Shown here: positions 26,651 through 38,159 of the stretch, piece by piece
Position numbering within the stretch: the first letter of the stretch is position 1
Layout: each line of letters starts with the position of its first letter
Origin: Clitopilus passeckerianus
Lineage: Eukaryota; Basidiomycota; Agaricomycetes; Agaricales; Entolomataceae
Length of the DNA: 64,000 bases
Direction of reading: 5' to 3'
Assembly: GCA_944990035.1 (NCBI GenBank)
Contig: CALYLX010000113.1
Span: 124,001-188,000, forward strand
The notes under the pieces: generated by a model
The model's input: the letters and a program-made list of their open reading frames with translations, nothing else
What the model was told of the DNA's origin: nothing
Databases searched by the model: none
Position numbers and translations under genes: made by a program

Positions 26651-26656
26651 TATAAA
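26651..26656 (+). promoter_or_regulatory. TATA box of the carboxylesterase gene
   Basis: TATAAA 50 bases before the ATG at 26701. Confidence 0.65.
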
Positions 26657-26700
26657 TGCCCTCGCCGGGCGCCGTGCTCTCCTTCAGATTTCGTTCAAGA

Positions 26701-29000
26701 ATGCTCCCGAATAGCGCACTTGCGTTCGCAGTTGGCCTCCTAGTAGGCGTTACACATGCGCTGGCCCAGGTTGTCGATCTTGGATATGCACAATACCGTG
26801 GGGCCTTCAATGCGACATCATCAACTACGCAGTTCCTTGGGATGCGCTATGCTGCTCCTCCCATCGGTGAGATCCCAATCCATCTAGCCGACAACGTTCG
26901 GCATTTGCTCATCCTATTCTTGTAGGAGACTTGCGATGGAGAGCACCTATGGCACCAGCCAAAGTTCCCGGAATCCGGGATGCCAATGGTTGGCCCAACA
27001 TTTGCCCTGCCACTGGTTTTGGACTTTCCCCAACGAGCCCATTCAGAGATATAACGCTCGCGAAACGTGCCATAGTCACTTCCGAGGACTGCTTATTCCT
27101 CAAGTAGGGTCTTGCTACGCAGAACAATGACTTCGTGCACTGACCACAGGATTTGATCAAGCGTTTTTGTCCCAGGTCACTTATCAGAGACGAACGCCAC
27201 TAAATTGCCCGTAGTCGTCTGGATCCATGGGTAAATCTGGTTTATCATCCCCTATAGAAGGCGGTTAACAAGGGTGATTCTAGGGGAGGGTATATGGCCG
27301 GTAACTCTCTGGGGTTCAACGGGAACGACCTTATCCATGATGCTAATAATGGCGTCGTCGTCGTGACCATCCAGTACCGCCTCGGTGTCTTTGGCTTCTT
27401 GCCAGGTAAAGCTGTCAAGAATAGTGGTGCTCTAAACGCAGGTTTGCGTAGGTGTCACGGCGCTCTTCTGTTAAGCTTCTGTAGCTCTAACCCTTCTGTT
27501 GTAGTTGATCAACATTTTGCTCTCCAATGGGTACAGCAGAACGTAAGTCTGCTTTGGTTTCCTATCCATTGCTGAATATCTGACCATTTGGTAGGTCGCG
27601 AAGTTCGGCGGCGACCCAGCTAAAGTAACCATTTGGGGTGAATCTGCAGGTAAGTACATAGTACTTGGTTCTGGGCTATCATAATTGTGACCTTGATATG
27701 CAGGTGCTGGATCCGTCCTCCAACATGTCATTGCTCACGGGGGCAAAACTACACCACCCCTTTTCAGAGCTGCCATGTCCAGCTCTTCTTTCCTACCTTC
27801 TCAATACCGATATGACGACGTGGTACCCGAAGTGAGGTCATACTCGAACCGTGCATGGACCTTGCTTACATCCCTTAGGCATTATACTCTGCAGTTGTCG
27901 CTCAAACCAAGTAAGCAAACCCCATTCTGGCACCTGTTACATTACCGAACTTACTGTTTCGAAGTTGCACAAATGCAGCTGACACGCTCAAATGCCTTCG
28001 CACTTTGGATACCAATGCCTTGGAGGTGGCAAATATCAACGTTGGAAACAGTTACTTCTTTGGAACATTTGCGTTCGTACCGGTCGTTGACGGGACATTC
28101 ATCACTCAAAGGCCCTACGAAGCCTTCCAGAGACGCCAGGTCAACGGGGTACGAACCGTTTCCTTATCGCGGCTCGCGCCAGAGGACTGACGCTTCCCGT
28201 TATAGAAAGCCCTCTTGGCCGTTACGAATACGTTCGAGGGAACAGCGTTCGTAAACGCATCCACTGCTCCCACAGTCGATGTAAAGGACTACGTGGCCCA
28301 GCTGTTCCCCAGATTCGGTCAAGGAGAGATTGAGGCAGCAGCTGCTCAGTATGCTGGATTAGGAACACCTTTTGACCAGGTCGTTGCCATCCAGGGAGAA
28401 TGTAGGTTTTCGTATATGTTTCAATGTACTCTATGCTCACTAGACCTCGAAGCGATCTTCATTTGCCCAACATACAACCTTATGCAAGCGTTTGGCTCTC
28501 GAGCGTTCAAGGTTGGGCAGCTTCTTCACCTCCGATTCCTCTAGCTGACCTTTGGTGAAGGGAGTGTTTGCCATCCAACCAGGAGGTCATGGTCAAGACG
28601 TATCATATTACTTCTTCTCGTAGGGGCTTTCTTCGAACAACATCCGACATGTGTCTAACGAGCTACTTTAGCCAAGATCGCCGGCCAGCATACAATAGCA
28701 CAATTTTCGAAAAGGCTTTCGCTGGTTCTCTTCTCAACTTCGCCATTTCCCTTGACCCCAATGTAAAGACTGATCCCTCGACCATCACCCCGCAGTGGAA
28801 TAGGTGGACAGCTGGGGATGAGATGCTGTTCAATAAGACCGATGCTGGAATTCCGGTGGTTCAACCCATCCCGACCTCCCAAGCATTGCTGAAAAGATGC
28901 GCGTGAGTTCGCTCTCATTATTCTCAGAGTAACTCGTGCGAATTAAAGCAACGAATGTGGCAGATTCTGGCAGAGTGTCGGGGAACTCTCTGGCCAATAG
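26701..29000 (+). CDS. Secreted type-B carboxylesterase/lipase
   Basis: An alpha/beta-hydrolase that cleaves carboxylic esters, probably outside the cell. Early exons are 26701..26866, 26926..27103, 27162..27230, 27284..27447, 27505..27542, 27595..27649 and from 27704; further short exons follow to the stop at 28998-29000. Residues 1-22 form a signal peptide (AFAVGLLVGVTHALA). Family landmarks are QFLGMRYAAPPIGDLRW, SEDCLFLN, the oxyanion loop WIHGGGY, NAGLLDQHFALQWVQ and the nucleophile elbow GESAG. The acidic residue region lies near the middle, and a His segment HGQDVSYYFF fits the catalytic His. The C-terminus is WTAGDEMLF through FWQSVGELSGQ. More than ten short introns all close in frame, so the gene looks functional. 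Exact boundaries of the later exons are less certain than the earlier ones. Confidence 0.9.
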
Positions 29001-29476
29001 TGGAAACCGGGAGTTCCTTCAGACGAATTTAGCCAAAGAGGAATCCTGTATTTACATTACCGGACAGGAGCCTAAGTACAATTTGAACTCCTTTGGAACC
29101 ATCGAAGATGACAGCGATGATCCTCGCGCACGGCCAGCTTAAAACGAGCGCTGAAACTCTGAGACATCCAGCACTGAAGGGCAATTTCCTCTAATATTGA
29201 AACTGCATTAAATACAACAGTAAATCTAAACAAAATATCTAGCAGGTGTAAGGAATGGGAAGCACTAATTGGAAGATACATAGAAAGAAAAGGAGTTGCA
29301 TAGGTAAAAGGATTCTTCTTCAAGACAAGACCACGGGAAGGCATAAAGCATCCCAACTTGCTATATATGGCTTTGTACTCAGGCCGCAGCCGAGATATCG
29401 ATATCGGTGACGGCTGGAGTGCTGCGAAAGAACGCATCAGCGACCGAAACTGAGCTAGAATAGATTATAAAGTGTC
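29001..29476. other. Convergent 3' region
   Basis: Spacer between the ends of the carboxylesterase and the metalloprotease genes. I see nothing beyond presumed 3' untranslated sequence. Confidence 0.5.
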
Positions 29477-32208
29477 CTACCTAGGACGGGAAATCCCAAA
29501 CTTGCTCTTATCATATGAAGCTGCAGCAGCATCCGGGTGGGGTGGTCGAGCACAGACCTGAATCGTTCCTGTGGCCTGGAGGGCTTTGAGCTGAGGGACA
29601 TCCAAGCCGTTGACATGGTGGACTCCTGTGTCAGTAGGAGCATTCTCAAGGAGGTATTGGGGTATGGTGCCGTCAATGGCGTCACTGACTTGGGATGCCA
29701 GTCCGTTGAGACTGGCGAATGCAGGCTTCAAGACTGGGCTGGAGATAGCAGTGTCTGAGTTGGAGTCAACGGTGTTCGCACCATTGGTATATACCGCGCC
29801 TTTCTGCAGTTCAGCCTCCCAGGTCGCCTTGGTGGAGATGAAGGCGGGCTTTGGCTGAGGATTGAGACCGCGCTGGGCAAGTGCGAAGTCAATGGCTCCT
29901 GAAAGAGCTTCTCGGAACAAGGGATGGTTCACTAGAGAACCGATACCAGACAATAGGCCATACTGCTGGAGAGGAGCAGTGGACTCAGGGACGAAGGGCA
30001 AGTTGGGGTTAGGTGATGCAAAGAGCAGGGCTGTGTCCACGATACCACCAACAACTTGTTGGAACAAAGGGTTCTCCAAGACGGATCCTATACCGGACCA
30101 GATCCCCTGCTGGACATCATCTGGGAGTTGCGGTGGGATAGAACCCGGTTTTTCTCTAGGGTTGATTCCATGTTGCTTCATAGTAGAAGAGATGACTGTG
30201 CTAACGATCTTATGGAACGCGGGATGCTTGAAGACGTCGACGACGCCAGTCCAGATACCCTGTTGTATTTCCGGGCGATACATTGCTGTATTTTGCGGGT
30301 CGAGTCCACGTTGTTTGAGAGCAGCATTGATGAGTTCGGTAAGCGTCGTGGTAACGATTGGGTGGGTCAATAGCTTTCCAGCGTCAGCGAAGATGCCGTG
30401 TGCGGGCGGAGTGGGATTCAAACCGCGTTGAGTGAGCACAGCACCGACCACTCCTGAGACGACTTGTTGGAAGGCGGGATTTTTGAGCACACCCAAAAAT
30501 CCTGACCATGCGCCTTGTTGAATCTCAGGATACTGGGCAGTGGTTGCAGGGTTCAATCCACGCTGGGTAAGCGCTGCCTCTACGAGCCCGGAAAGTGCCT
30601 GACGGACAATAGGATGTCCAAATACCGAGAGGAAACTGGCGGGGGACAAGCCTTGCTGGATGGTGGCTGGTGAAAATCCTTTGACGCCCTGCTGCGTAAG
30701 AACAACATCAATGACCCCACCGAGGGTCTGTTGGACGTTGGGATCCTGAAGGGTGATTGCCAGATTAGACTGGAGCCCACGCTGGGTTGCGTAGACATCT
30801 GCCCCACCATAGACAGGTCGGGCAGTGGCATTGAACGGATTGGGGGCGTAGCCCACGCCAGTCTGGCCTAGGGCGGGAAAACTAGCAGGGTTGAGGCCAC
30901 GTTGGGCGAGGGCAACATCGACAACGCCCGAAACGACTTGTTGGAAGATCGGGTTCTTGAGCACAGTCACGAAGCCAGACCAAAGGCTGTGTTCGACGCC
31001 AGCATTTTCTCCCGGCTTCATCGGAGAGTGCTCGACTGGCCGGGTTCCTCCAAGTATCTGTTGCAGCAGACGAACTAGTTCGTCGTCCACGGGCTGTTCA
31101 GTGCTTGGTGGGGCAGGCGCCTTGGTCACAGTTCCTACTGGCAGTTTTCAGTAAGTCTCGAACAGTGAGGAAACCGGCCGTGCTTACCCGCACGAGCCTT
31201 CTGGTTCCAAGCCGTAAATGTGGTTCTAACGCTGGTAGAAGATTTACGAGACGCCAGAATAGCCTTCTGCTCCGCAGGGGGAACTTCTGCAACGTCCAAG
31301 GCATGCTGTAAGGTCCATTCCGGGGCATCTTTGTGAGGCATGTCTTTATTGTAGTTTATGACCACATAAGCCTTGTCCATATCGCTCAGCTCGTTGTTGA
31401 CATCCACAGTTTCCTCCTGGACGTTAAGCCAACCAGGCATAAAGTACCTAAAGAGGAGTGAGTTGAGGCGCTTCAACAGAAATGAGTAAACTGAAAACGA
31501 CGCACATCATGACAGACTTGGTATCGAGCTTGCTGTAGTTGGAGACACTTTCCGCGGAGTAGACATCGATGATCTGAGACTGAATGAGAGAACTCGGCCA
31601 GCCTTGAGTCTTGCTATAGTATTCCTTCACCGCTTCGGGTTTGAGAGTGAGCTTAGCTCCCCTTGCACGGCTCTGATGCTCGTGCATTAGGCCAAGAGCG
31701 TGGCCCCATTCGTGCAAGATAGTACCACGGTCATTAGCAGACACATTGTCGGAATCTTCGATCCATCCAAGGTTCATGGTTGGTGCGCCATTCTTGATAT
31801 CACGGGCGCCGGTGCCGATGGAACTCCAGGAACCACCATTAGGGTCAAAGGTAATCCTAATCAAGGCATCCTTGTCGTAGTCGGCGTGCTGTTCAAGGTA
31901 AAGCTTGGCATATTTGAACCATTCGGGAGCATGCAGGTTGACGGCGTTCTTCTGGTTCTCTGTTCCACCAAAGAAAGAGTACGTGATGACCTGCAGCATC
32001 GTTAGAGTGAAGGGAGAAAATCGTTCTGCATCTCACGCACCGTGTTAGGCTCCCAAAGCTGGGCGACTTTAGTGAAGACGGCCCGTTGGTGGATCGTCTC
32101 GGTGTCGTAGATGAGAGCAGTCCCGTGTGGGTCGATCTTGACCTTGGTTTCAGGTGCAAGACCACAGGCGCCTTTGACGGTGTTGACAGAAGCTTGGGTG
32201 GAAGACAT
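29477..32208 (-). CDS. Astacin-like zinc metalloprotease with C-terminal repeat region
   Basis: Four exons, 32208..32041, 31990..31506, 31447..31188 and 31134..29477, give 856 residues. The N-terminal 300 residues form the protease: VITYSFFGG, FDPNGGSWSSIG, the zinc site HEWGHALGLMHEH matching HExxHxxGxxHE, and a Met-turn segment (SVMMYFMPGW). It should hydrolyse peptide bonds with one Zn ion. The N-terminus (MSSTQASVNTVKG) is not a signal peptide. From about residue 345 the single long last exon encodes about nine diverged repeats of roughly 45-55 residues. Each has the core L-x-(N/H/D)-P-x-(F/V/I) followed by VVSGVV- and ALxQRGLNP-like phrases, predicted helical. I do not know this repeat. 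The gene ends convergently with the esterase; a TATA box lies 70 bases upstream. Confidence 0.88.
29850..30995 (-). repeat. Tandem protein repeats in the metalloprotease
   Basis: About nine diverged units in one exon. Clear unit ends are QRGLNP (three or more times), QRGLDP, QHGINP, QQGVKG and QRGLQS. At DNA level the phrase ACGCTGGGTAAG/ACGTTGGGCGAG recurs on the plus strand. Units are too diverged for recent slippage, suggesting selection to keep the repeat. Confidence 0.75.
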
Positions 32209-32277
32209 ATGAGGCTGATAAAAGCAAGTTCAAATCTAGAGGTTGAGTTGAGTGAGGGACTCCGTTGGACCTACCCC

Positions 32278-32285
32278 ATTTTATA
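32278..32285 (-). promoter_or_regulatory. TATA box of the metalloprotease gene
   Basis: TATAAAAT on the minus strand, 70 bases before the ATG at 32208. Confidence 0.65.
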
Positions 32286-33118
32286 GGATTTGAACGACCG
32301 CCTTTGCACCTTCCCTCGGGCTCAGGGTTAATTTCCAGAACATTTCAGAGGTCATAAGTTCTCAAACGCCATCGGCGAGGTACTGAAGATTCGAGGAACA
32401 ACGGGATTTGTACGCTGAGCCGTCTTCTGAGAACTTTGTCCCCTGTTACGCCTGCTGAGAGTGCCTTTCCATGCTTGATAGACGGCACGCTCGTGCTTGC
32501 GGCTTCAAGGACGGTGGTAGGACGAGGAACTAGAGTGCAATGACATGGCCCTTGTACGGCCTAGCGGGTCCAGGGTTCGCTCAGCGTTGCAGGAACATCT
32601 CGAGGCATGTGTGCTAACGAAGTCGGGCACTGAACTTGACCTAATGTGAATCAGCTAGATACAATATGCAATAGAAATGAACCAGCAAAGACTTAGTTGT
32701 GAACATCGTGTTGAATCAATGCGACGTCGGAGTAATCAGCTAACATCGGCGAGGAACGTGCCTTGAAGGTACGAGCGTCTAAAGTCAGTTATGACATGGT
32801 ATAAAGCGGCGAGCAGGGGTACATTGCAAGGGAATTGACGTTGAGCGGAAAACATCATGCCCTAATCGATGAAACGCCCGTTTGAATGTTGGTTGAATGG
32901 ATCAGGGATGGATGATTGACATCGGGGGAATAATTGCTCCATCAAAGACCAGAAAAACAAGGATAACGAGGACTTGGAGCGGTGACCATATCGCGCTGGG
33001 AGCCTGAAAGTGTATGTACCCCTGGTGTTCCCGCAAGTTGAGATACTCAGGGGCTTTGCCAACAGCAGCCATGGCCTTGTGCAACAACGTGTTTGTCCGC
33101 GTCACGCCTTACAATCAT
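32286..33118. other. Gene-free stretch left of the transposon
   Basis: No supported gene. Short minus frames at 32862-33105 have no motif. Confidence 0.4.
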
Positions 33119-33126
33119 CTGACCAT
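33119..33126 (+). repeat. 8-base target-site duplication, left
   Basis: CTGACCAT directly before the left inverted repeat; identical to 35597-35604. Confidence 0.9.
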
Positions 33127-33612
33127 CACCTAGTGTTCCCACGATTTGAGCCTCAATCAGGCTGGCGTGTAAGCGACAGAAACGAGCCTAACTAAGGCTC
33201 AAATTCGCACACCAGCAATAAAACCTGGGATAAAACCACCTGGGACTTAGCCAGATTTTTTTTCGCGGCCTCCAGGCTCCCTCGGGTGGGCTCGGCGATG
33301 CTCGGCAGTGATGGGGTGGCCTCATATGGTCAGGGTGGCCATATTTGGGACCCGCGTGAGCTCAGGCGCGTCGCTCGTCGCGTCAACGCGCGTGCTCGCC
33401 GCTGCCGGACATGATGAGCTCGAGTCCCCGCTCATTCTGTCAATAGAATAGTAAATTTGCGTGAGGAATACTTGGATTTAGTATAAATGATGTATTTAAT
33501 ACACCCAATCAGGAAACAGATGACTAAAAAGCGAGCAAATGTGTGATTTGAGTGATAGGTGCAGCAGGAACACTAGTTCTATCTCAAGAACGAATCATCT
33601 GTTAGGCAAACG
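33127..33612 (+). repeat. Left terminal inverted repeat
   Basis: Nearly identical to the reverse complement of 35111-35596; differences are scattered and increase towards the inner end. GC-rich for about 170 bases (around 33260-33440), in contrast to the AT-rich core. Confidence 0.9.
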
Positions 33613-35110
33613 CTTTAAGGAGCTTATATACAAGTATATTTAGCGCTTGGGTACATATCTAATATAGTACTGGCATTAGTATATGTGGCGTATTGCCCAT
33701 ATCACTCCCCATATTTATTCTACACCAATCTACCAGCATTTTCATGGTCCAAATCACTAACAGGAGACGTAGACAAAGACAATATACTACTGAAGGCTGA
33801 ATATACAGCTGCTTCTCTGCTAGAAATCTCTAAATAATGCAGGAGGTCTGTTTTATCCTGTGCAGACACACCCTTGTACAACATATATCCGAGCTTTAAT
33901 ACCTTCCGGGATACGCTCTATGGCTACTTTTACCTTTTATGCACCTGTATATATGCCTGAATATGTGGTCGGGCCTTTAGAAACGAAATAAATCGCTGAA
34001 TTTAGTTTTTCTACTAGCTCAACCTCTACAACATCTATACACCTGAATATAGGGCGTAGGCCGGCATATTTGCTGTCAGCCGTAGCTCTACGGTGTATAT
34101 AATTAAATTATAGCCTAAATGGGGTCTATATACAATTAGAATGGGAGATTATACGACAGGGGTGAGGACATGGTGAGATTGGCGTATTGCGCGCCGGGAG
34201 TACTGGTATCCGAGTAAAATCAGCTATACATGGGCAATAATTAGAGATATAGAGTATGCCTACAGTTCAAGACTGCTCCGAAGAAAATAGGAACGTTGTG
34301 GAAGCAAGGAGCTTCGAAACGGTTAGTAGAAATCGGTCGTTTGATGCACTGATCTCCAACTCGTGCAGTCAGTGATGGGCATCTCCACAGCCATTTCAGA
34401 GCCATCCCTCGTCTCTGTCCTTCCACAATCATCCAGGGCCCGTCGGGGCTACTTCAGACGGTGTAATAGATACTAATACATAGTTTTACCGCGTTAGATA
34501 TTCAAACTAGGGCTATATGCGCACTGATGAAAAGGAATGGTGTATTTCTTGGTCATCCAATGGATTGGTAGCTATAGAAGAATTGGACGCAATATAAGGC
34601 TTGAAAACGCTGGGACATGTATGAATACTAGTATAATAGCCTACACCAGCTACATAAACGTCGGTATAACCCAGGAATCTCAATATTAATGCCGATTTCA
34701 TCTGTGGCGCATCCGGGTACAAATCCTCCTAAAAGGGTCATCTGAACGCATGGGAGAGATAAAAAAAGGCTATATAATCGGTTTAATACCGTATTTACAT
34801 ATACAGAACATGTCCCTATGCTTTCCGCTAGCTCTGAAGCGGCTCAATCCTAGAAATCCTACTCAGCTTGTTGCTCAATCACCCCTCAATATAGCAAGAC
34901 CTGTGGTAGTATATACTACGTATTCTGTTGTATACCCGGTCAAAAATGTTTCTTACTCCCTACTGCAGCTACGAGAACACTTGAGCATAGTGATTATCTT
35001 GCAGACAGACATTCACACATCTTGAAAGGTTGCGCCATATAGAATAGCGCCAGCACTATTCTAAGTACGTCCCCAAACCCCTAATACACTCATAAGTAGA
35101 AATATTAAGC

Positions 35111-35596
35111 CGTTTGCCTATTGCATGGTTCGTTCTTGAGATAGAACTAGTGCTCCTGCTGCACCTATCACTCAAATCACATATTTGCTCGCTTTTTAGT
35201 CATCTGTTTCCTGATTGGGTGTATTAAATACATCATTTATACTAAATCCAAGTATTCCTCACGCAAATTTACTATTCTATTGACAGAATGAGCGGGGACT
35301 CGAGCTCATCATGTCCGGCAGCGGCGAGCACGCGCGTTGACGCGACGAGCGACGCGCCTGAGCTCACGCGGGTCCCAAATATGGCCACCCTGACCATATG
35401 AGGCCACCCCATCACTGCCGAGCATCGCCGAGCCCACCCGAGGGAGCCTGGAGGCCGCGAAAAAAAATCTGGCTAAGTCCCAGGTGGTTTTATCCCAGGT
35501 TTTATTGCTGGTGTGCGAATTTGAGCCTTAGTTAGGCTCGTTTCTGTCGCTTACACGCCAGCCTGATTGAGGCTCAAATCGTGGGAACACTAGGTG
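35111..35596 (-). repeat. Right terminal inverted repeat
   Basis: Mirror of 33127-33612. Confidence 0.9.
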
Positions 35597-35604
35597 CTGA
35601 CCAT
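35597..35604 (+). repeat. 8-base target-site duplication, right
   Basis: CTGACCAT directly after the right inverted repeat; identical to 33119-33126. Confidence 0.9.
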
Positions 35605-35965
35605 TAGCCGTGACAACCCAAGTCTCTACCAGCGCTCATATTAGTCATAAGGATACAGATAAAGGTCGGTTCCTCACTGGAGTTCACTGAAGCCTGGATG
35701 ACGGATGAAATATAATATTAGTACTAATTGCTTCTGATTTCCAGTCAAAAGTTTCACTGACGCTGCAAGGGTGCATCGATGCATCAGTCAATACCTTCCC
35801 ACCTTCTTTCCGAGTCCTTGCAGCTCTCCGTTCATTTACTGTTCGGTGGTCACTACACTTCTCTAATTAAAATACCGGAACGTCGGATACCATACCTTTT
35901 TTAACGCGATCTCAGTCTAAGAAGGTCGACTTCGACTCTCAGAACCTGTCATAGCCAAAAGCTCC

Positions 35966-36178
35966 GTGAAGCAAGAGCATGGACAAACAAAGGTAGAGGT
36001 CAAACAGGAGGACCTTGCACCAAGGGTGGATGTCAAAGAGGAACTGGACGTCGAGCCCAAGGCGGAAGTAACAGAGGAAGAGAGGAAACTCAAGCACGAA
36101 CTGAGGGGAGTAACAGAGTCTCGGGATGGCGAAGTAGCGCACACAGATGATTACGCAAATTCCTCAGAACAGTCCTGA
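35966..36178 (+). other. Acidic/basic frame with three VKxE motifs
   Basis: An open frame of 71 codons (no ATG; GTG first) contains SVKQE, VEVKQE and VDVKEE spaced 11-12 residues apart, then a charged helix. VKxE is the consensus for SUMO attachment. It lies just before the F-box-like remnant and may be an exon of it or of a lost gene. Confidence 0.3.
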
Positions 36179-36237
36179 GCCAACAGAAACCATTAGGACC
36201 CCGATGACACCCTTCCTAAAGTGCTACCAACGTTCCT

Positions 36238-37010
36238 GTGTCCCTTACACCGAGACGCCAATTCTCTGACGAAATCTTCCAGAGGATCTTTGCGACGACT
36301 GCCTGGGCCGAAGGGCCAAAAGACAAGCTTGTGGTTCCTCACTTGCACCGGTATACTCCATGGTCTCTTCGTCAAATATCTGCGCCTTGGAGGCGAGCAG
36401 CTCTGACCCATCGAATATTGCGGAGCTGCAAGTATATCGATGCCATCGATCACGAGGGAGAAATACACAGTCTTGAATATCCCGCTCGTAATCTGGATGC
36501 CAAGCTTCTCAGAAAGGGCGGCTCCGTTCGCCTCGGCGTTCTATACGGGAACCAGGATTGGCCGACCCCGCAGCGGTTTCCCGAACGTGTACTGAAAGTG
36601 TCGGTAACCGGGGCGGCCTCAGGTTGACCCTCCAAAGCCGACTCTTAGGTTGTGGCGAGTTCTTCCGATTGGTCAAGAGACTTTCCAATATTTCCAATCT
36701 CGAGTATCTCGAACTAAAGGTGGCCACGAAGATGATGATATCCAGGAGCTGGAGGCGTTGGCAGAGATGGAGAGGACTGGGGGCTTTAGCAGGGTGTTCA
36801 CACTCAAAACTCTCATCATTCGAAGCGATTTCCAGGAGCTGCTCGTCCTCGCCATCCAGAAGCCTGGCGTCCCCTGGAAACAGCTCGCAAACCTCGTCTT
36901 AAGAAGTGGTAAGAATGACCCCGGAATGATCACATATGTACTACTGGACCTCCTTCGGATACTCGAACAATCTAAGCAACTCGAATCCTGTTCCCTTTCG
37001 CGCATTTAAG
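36238..37010 (+). pseudogene. F-box/LRR-like gene remnant, copy 1
   Basis: The first frame has an F-box-like start (RRQFSDEIFQRIF) followed by WSLRQISAPWRRAALTH and ends at a TGA near 36625. The same protein continues in other frames: RLVKRLSNISNLEYLEL (about 36665-36715), then, one base out of phase, EDDDIQELEALAEM and FTLKTLIIRSDFQELL to about 37009. F-box proteins link substrates to SCF ubiquitin ligases; this type is heavily duplicated in Agaricomycetes. A paralogous piece lies at 41106-41420. The repeated phase changes without good splice sites indicate decay, though missed introns are possible. Confidence 0.5.
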
Positions 37011-38159
37011 GCGGAGCTGATGACCCCGAAATGCAACAAATAAAGGCGAAATCTGTCACTATTCCGAATGTTCGTTCTCTCGTCATTCAAGCTGACGATG
37101 AAGCAATATACAGATATATTTCTATGCCCTTGCTACAGCGAGTTAGAGGTGCAATGCAGCCCCTTAGACTTTCCAAGTCAAGCATTCACCTCGATGCTCC
37201 AAGGATCATCCAAGCTCAAAGCCCTTATTCACTCTGATGTCGAGTGGCGTCCCCACGCACGATCTCGATCCATGGATCCTCCCAGCACCAATGGAAGGGA
37301 ACCCCTATCACCCACGTGCCTTCTCTCAAATTGTGTATGAGCCACTCCTCGACAAAACTGGGGTACTATCGGCAAATATTTTCAAGAAACTCAGGGGGCT
37401 ATTCTGAACATGCTCGAAGGAGATTAATCCAAGTGAATATTCGCAGTGGTTGGCTGCCCAACTTTCAGGCCCTCTTTCACGCGGTACTTCCCAACCTCGT
37501 AATGTCAGGCTCCATTTTCCAGACCCCCGCGATGCCGTCAAAGAACAGCTTGACCTAGAATCTGTGTGGTTGTTCTCAAACTATGGGGTTGAGGTGGACT
37601 TTTTGCTTCCGCGGGACGATAGTGAATCCTCCACCTCAGCTTGGAAGCTGCCTGGAACTACAGCGTATTCATATCTATCTTCTGTGTAACATTGTGGACA
37701 TGGCATCTTTTGACGGCCATCACCTTGCATAACAGATTTGCTGGCACCTTGAACGATCAACTTTCTCCAATAGGTGCCTTCGAAGATTCCCCAAGTCAGC
37801 GGCCCGCATTTCAGCCTGCAAGGATCCCATTAAGCAAACCCTGTTCTAGGGCACGCGTTTTTACCTCGCCCCTCCAGTTATTCAAGTGGTGACGTTGCAG
37901 ACTCACAAGCGATAATTCTCATAACATCTCGTCACAGCTGACAATCGAAGTTCTTATTTTGTTCTGCCGTGTTATCACGAGCTTTTCTCCTCACGCGACA
38001 CTCTGAGTTGGAGTCCGAGCGATCATCAATTGTTCGCCAAACGAACTCTTGAGAAGTAATTATCGCTTCAATCCGAAGGATCGAATCGATCTTCAGTGGA
38101 GCGGCGGCCGCGATCTGAGCGCAAACACCCGAGATTTCCTCACCTCTTCGACAACTAAG

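Larger units (their letters stand above)
33127..35596. mobile_element. hAT-like non-autonomous DNA transposon, 2470 bases
   Basis: The two ends are long inverted repeats of about 486 bases (33127-33612 and 35111-35596) that begin CACCTAGTGTTCCCACG. They are flanked by the perfect 8-base direct repeat CTGACCAT. An 8-base target duplication is the mark of the hAT superfamily (P and Merlin elements also give 8). The outer part contains short palindromes such as GAGCC-7-GGCTC, like the subterminal repeats of hAT ends. The core (33613-35110) is AT-rich and has no transposase; the longest frame is about 90 codons without motif. It must have been moved by an enzyme from another locus. Confidence 0.9.

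Noticed and set aside
34241..34432. Transposase remnant in the hAT-like element
   Set aside because: No transposase motif can be read; kept only as a composition anomaly.
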